Source: Impatiens glandulifera (lineage: Eukaryota; Streptophyta; Magnoliopsida; Ericales; Balsaminaceae). From it: a stretch of DNA of 64,000 bases. The notes below the pieces were generated by a model that saw nothing but the letters and a program-made list of their open reading frames with translations, was not told where the DNA came from and searched no databases. Below, piece after piece: positions 60,621 to 64,000 of this stretch (its first letter is position 1; each line of letters begins with the position of its first letter). The stretch lies in the NCBI RefSeq assembly GCF_907164915.1, contig NC_061869.1, forward strand, positions 12,546,221 through 12,610,220. The letters are read 5' to 3'. Position numbers and translations under genes: made by a program.

Positions 60621-62579
60621 CGTCTGCCCCTTTGGCGCCGGAGCTCGCTTGAGATTCGTTAGTTAAGCTATGAAAGGCAACTGGTAAAAGAGATGGAGCT
60701 TGGACAGTAAAAGCCACCCCAAAATCGCAACTTTGATGCCACGGCCGGGTTTTGGCTCCCGTTGTTAGGCGCGCGGCGGCACACTTCAAGACCAGGGTGC
60801 GGTGGGGAAATCTCGTGCCTTTTTCTCTGGTCAAAAACTTGGGCTTTTAGTCCAAAAACCCATTATTCAAACATTTGTTTTTGAAAAAAAAAAATACAAA
60901 TTTGTTATTCAAACTTGTGAATTTTGGTAATCAAAGTTTCAAACAAAAACAAATACATTTGAGGAGATGATGATGATATGTCTTTTTTTTCTTCTTTTTC
61001 TTATTTTTGGAATCCATCAATTTTTGGATAATTTTAAAAGGTTCATGTTTTTTCAAAATGAATAATATATGTTTAACAAAGTTCCATACAAAATTATTAT
61101 TAATTTAATTAACTATATAAACTAATAACAATAATAAGATAAGATATGACAAAATTTGGTCAATCTAATATTCCCATGAAGTGATATCATCTATATTAAC
61201 TTCTATGTAATATAAATATTTTATATTATACTCCATTGACTAAAAAAAATTTCCCTAAATTAGTGTCAGAACTTTGAATTGTGCGATATGGAGATGGAAT
61301 TATTAAAATTTAATTATTTTAAACGTTTTTCAAATTGACACTTTGTGTGTTATCTTATTTTAAAATATCATTTTCGTTTTTCAAATTAATTTGTCACGTT
61401 TGTAAATAAAATGATATTTAGAGACGTTTTAGACGGGATTGTTTTAAAATTGAGTGTGTGTTTTTTTAGAGATTTACGCATTCTAGTTTGTTATGTTATT
61501 TGGGTGATTACAAAAATGTGTAATTTAAAGAAATATTTGAGAAATTTTAAATATCGCAAGATTTTGTATTTAATTTGCAAATGACTTTACAATGATATAA
61601 CAATTTTGTACTGTTTACAAATTTGTACGTATTTGCATTTAAAATTGTTGAATAAAGTTTGAATGTCTTAACAAAATGTGTAATATGTAAAAATATATTA
61701 AAAATTTTAAAAAAAAAATAGAAAATAATTATTTTGTATGTACATAATTAAAATTATTATAATTAGGATATAATATGAGACAATTAAAAAGTTTGAAGTG
61801 TTTAATACATAAAGTTATAACTGATTAATTGTTATGTGCTTAAATCACAAAAGTGTTTTAATATTATCATCCTACATCATAAGTTTGACTTCAGGAATTC
61901 CAATAATATATTACAATATTTATTGTCAACTCATAAAAAAAATATATCTATGTGATAAACATCTCGAACCAATAATATATTATTTTTGAATTGACTTGAT
62001 TTAATTGAAAAAACGTTACTATCGTTCTGTTTCAAGTCATTTTTCTAGAAAACATTCAAAAACTCTTAAAATATTCAACATCATTAATCAGTTTTGTAAA
62101 AAAAATGATACGTTCAATAATGGAAATAAAATAAAATTATATAGTACTATATTTTTATTTGTGGATTATTTTAATCTATATTTGTTATATATACAATAAA
62201 TATGTTTAACTAATTAATATATTTTAGCTTCTTTTTGTAATTTTTAATGTCTTGTGTATTATAAAAAGATGAGTATAGTGTTTAATTAAAATGGAGCTAA
62301 ACATTACTGTGAGGCATTTTCAACTATCGGTGTTAAATTAAAAATATATATATATACAAACATATATTTTTGAATGTTTTAAAATTAATTATAATAATAA
62401 TTAATTATTAATTAATATAAATAATCTTTTAAATTTGAAAATAATCTAACCAATATTTGTTTTAAATTAATTAAAAATAATTCATTTAAAAGAATTATTT
62501 ATTTGATTAAAGAGTCAAATAATTTTTAATTTAAAATTAATAAAAAAAATATTTATATACGTGTATAAACGTAAATTAA
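60621..62579. other. Spacer upstream of SPINDLY
   Basis: About 60590-60830 is unusually GC-rich for this window and lies directly upstream of SPINDLY, so it is likely promoter. The rest is AT-rich, with no gene recognised. Confidence 0.45.
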
Positions 62580-64000
62580 ATCAGAGATTTTGTTAAGTTC
62601 GATTTTTGGTGATACTCGGAAAAGAGTTTTCATGATATATCATCCGTACACGATAAAGAACGATCTAATTCATAAAATTTTGATTATTTATTTGAAATTT
62701 TGGGTTTTGTAAAGTTCTATTTAACCAATTATTTTTTAAATCTTAGACACGTATGAGTTTTTCTTAAATTTTAAATTATAAAATAATATTTAAATGATAA
62801 TACATGCGATTGATGTCGAGAATTATTAAAAAAGTTTATTAAAATCGTTTTCTATTTTTTATTTGTTTTTTAAAAACAGATCAATGATTCTAATTATTAA
62901 AAAAACAATTAAAATTAAAAGCCCCAAACAAACAAACCCTAATGTAGGTGTTCGGGTCTCGAATTGGGTAAGACGTGCGGGTCTAGGTCGAAGTTATCCT
63001 GGGGTCAACGAATATGGGCACTTGGTCAACGTGGATAAGGGGTTCTCGGTCGCGCGCATTGTTCTTCAGTCGAGGACCGTGTTTAACCGGTTTCTCGGTC
63101 GAAAACCAAGCCATACTGAAATTATCGATCAGATGTAAGGAGTGGTTGGTTTTCTCAGTCGAAAATCAGACCTAGGCTAGAATCCTCGGTTAGGATTCCT
63201 CGGTCGCGCCAAGAACATCAAACTACATGTTTGAAGATTTCACCATACACCTCCATCCGTTGATCTAAGGATATGGGGAACTTTATTTTCTCATGTAGAA
63301 CACGATCATCATTATTCTGAAGCATCATTCGATCAGGAAGGAAGTCAAATCGGGTATGGACAATTATTGGGTAAAAATGGTTTTTTAGGTTTTAAAGTTT
63401 AATCTGGCACAAAGAGCTTACCAATAACATTCTTATACATGTTATGACCAAAGTCGGCTTAAGAGACTAAAAAGATCACGAATTCGATTCCATCTAAAAG
63501 CGTTTTGAGTTTAAGCGGGGAACCTTGACTGCGGGGTGTCATGAGTTCTTCTTTAATTCTAAAAAAAATGGTATGATCAGATATAACCAACACATTAACA
63601 CTAACTACAAGTTTAAAAGAATTCAAGAACTGGATTTTTTTAGATTTTTGGAATTTTTGGTTTTTGTGTAAATATACTTCAAACCGATTAGAATTGATCC
63701 AAAATTACTCTTAACATCTTTTAAAAGATATTAGGTTTAGGATTGAAATTATTAAGCTACAACTTAAGAACATAAATTTGATATTAAGAAATTTCAAAAT
63801 TAAATTTGAGTTTATCCGATTAAGCTTGATTCATTCAAATTGATTTCAGCAGAAAGCTTTAAAATGATTGTACGATCAAATTCAAATCAAGAAAACATAT
63901 AATCAAACAATATTCAAAACTAGTCAAACTGAAATATAATTTTTTTATTTGAATATGTAACTTGGATTATAACATGAATTAAAGTGTATTATGAGTTGGA
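62580..64000 (+). mobile_element. Third copy of the LTR-like family, partial
   Basis: GATACTCGGAAAAGAGTTTTC near 62611 matches the reverse complement of insertion 2 near 50380. The TCTCGGTCG-rich stretch (63020-63220) and the following GATCTAAGGATATGGGGAAC region parallel 40980-41250 of insertion 1. The copy runs off the window end and is interrupted near 63448 by a SINE-like repeat. Confidence 0.55.
63448..63570 (+). repeat. SINE-like element, copy B
   Basis: AGACTAAAAAGATCACGAAT, then a TTCGATTCC block, AAAGCG, GAGTTTAAGCGGGGA and GCGGGGTGTCATGA correspond in order to copy A near 590-670. Most of the A-box part is missing. Possible flanks TTATGACC and GTATGATC suggest a decayed target duplication. 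Confidence 0.55.

Noticed and set aside
60559..60834. 91-codon minus-strand open frame upstream of SPINDLY
   Set aside because: It lies in the GC-richer presumed promoter of SPINDLY, shows no recognisable domain, and GC-rich DNA opens frames by chance.
62863..63138. 91-codon plus-strand frame near the window end
   Set aside because: It lies within the third copy of the LTR-like repeat and is not kept in the other two copies.
1..64000. CRISPR array, bacterial operon, rRNA, or defence-gene cluster
   Set aside because: Intron structure, gene content and transposon types are plant nuclear. The regular repeats present are transposon arrays with palindromic units, not spacer-repeat arrays. No NLR, rRNA or tRNA cluster was seen.

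Overview
This window is nuclear DNA of a flowering plant, most likely a eudicot. It is AT-rich and has four intron-bearing or plant-specific host genes, all on the minus strand: a DYW-type pentatricopeptide repeat gene, an HVA22-like gene, a HAK5-type potassium transporter and SPINDLY. It also carries long transposon-filled spacers with copia, CACTA, hAT, LINE, foldback and SINE-like elements. I cannot name the species from sequence alone. Exon borders were read from GT/AG sites, and the reading phase was checked to close across every multi-exon gene.

Layout. 1-2430 is spacer with one SINE-like repeat. 2431-4575 is the PPR-DYW gene (714 aa). 4712-7331 is the HVA22-like gene (six exons, 268 aa) with a 531-bp hAT MITE in its last intron. 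8962-14458 is a decayed Ty1/copia element with both LTRs and an internal tandem duplication in reverse transcriptase. 17685-22448 is the HAK5-like transporter (eight exons, 806 aa). 27609-38419 is a 10.8-kb CACTA (En/Spm) transposon with matching termini. It has an intact six-exon TNPA-like gene, a TNPD/TNP2 gene broken by one in-frame TGA, and a short extra gene that looks like a TNPA protein reduced to its two ends. 40.2-51.4 kb is a nest: a minus-strand LINE tail split twice by opposite-facing LTR-like insertions of one family, one carrying a 1.4-kb foldback element and the other a hAT element that was itself hit by an inverted copy of the same family. 51982-60045 is SPINDLY (17 coding exons, 903 aa) with a hAT MITE in one intron. 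62.6-64 kb holds a third piece of the LTR-like family with a second SINE-like copy.

How the parts relate. The four host genes have no shared pathway: organelle RNA editing, ER membrane shaping, potassium uptake and nucleocytoplasmic O-fucosylation. The coherent genetic systems are the mobile ones. The CACTA element looks like a near-complete two-protein transposition unit with a possible built-in regulator. The nested hAT locus forms a palindrome with arms of about 1.3 kb that resembles natural silencing hairpins such as maize Mu killer. Target-site duplications and an undisturbed sister copy document much of the insertion history.
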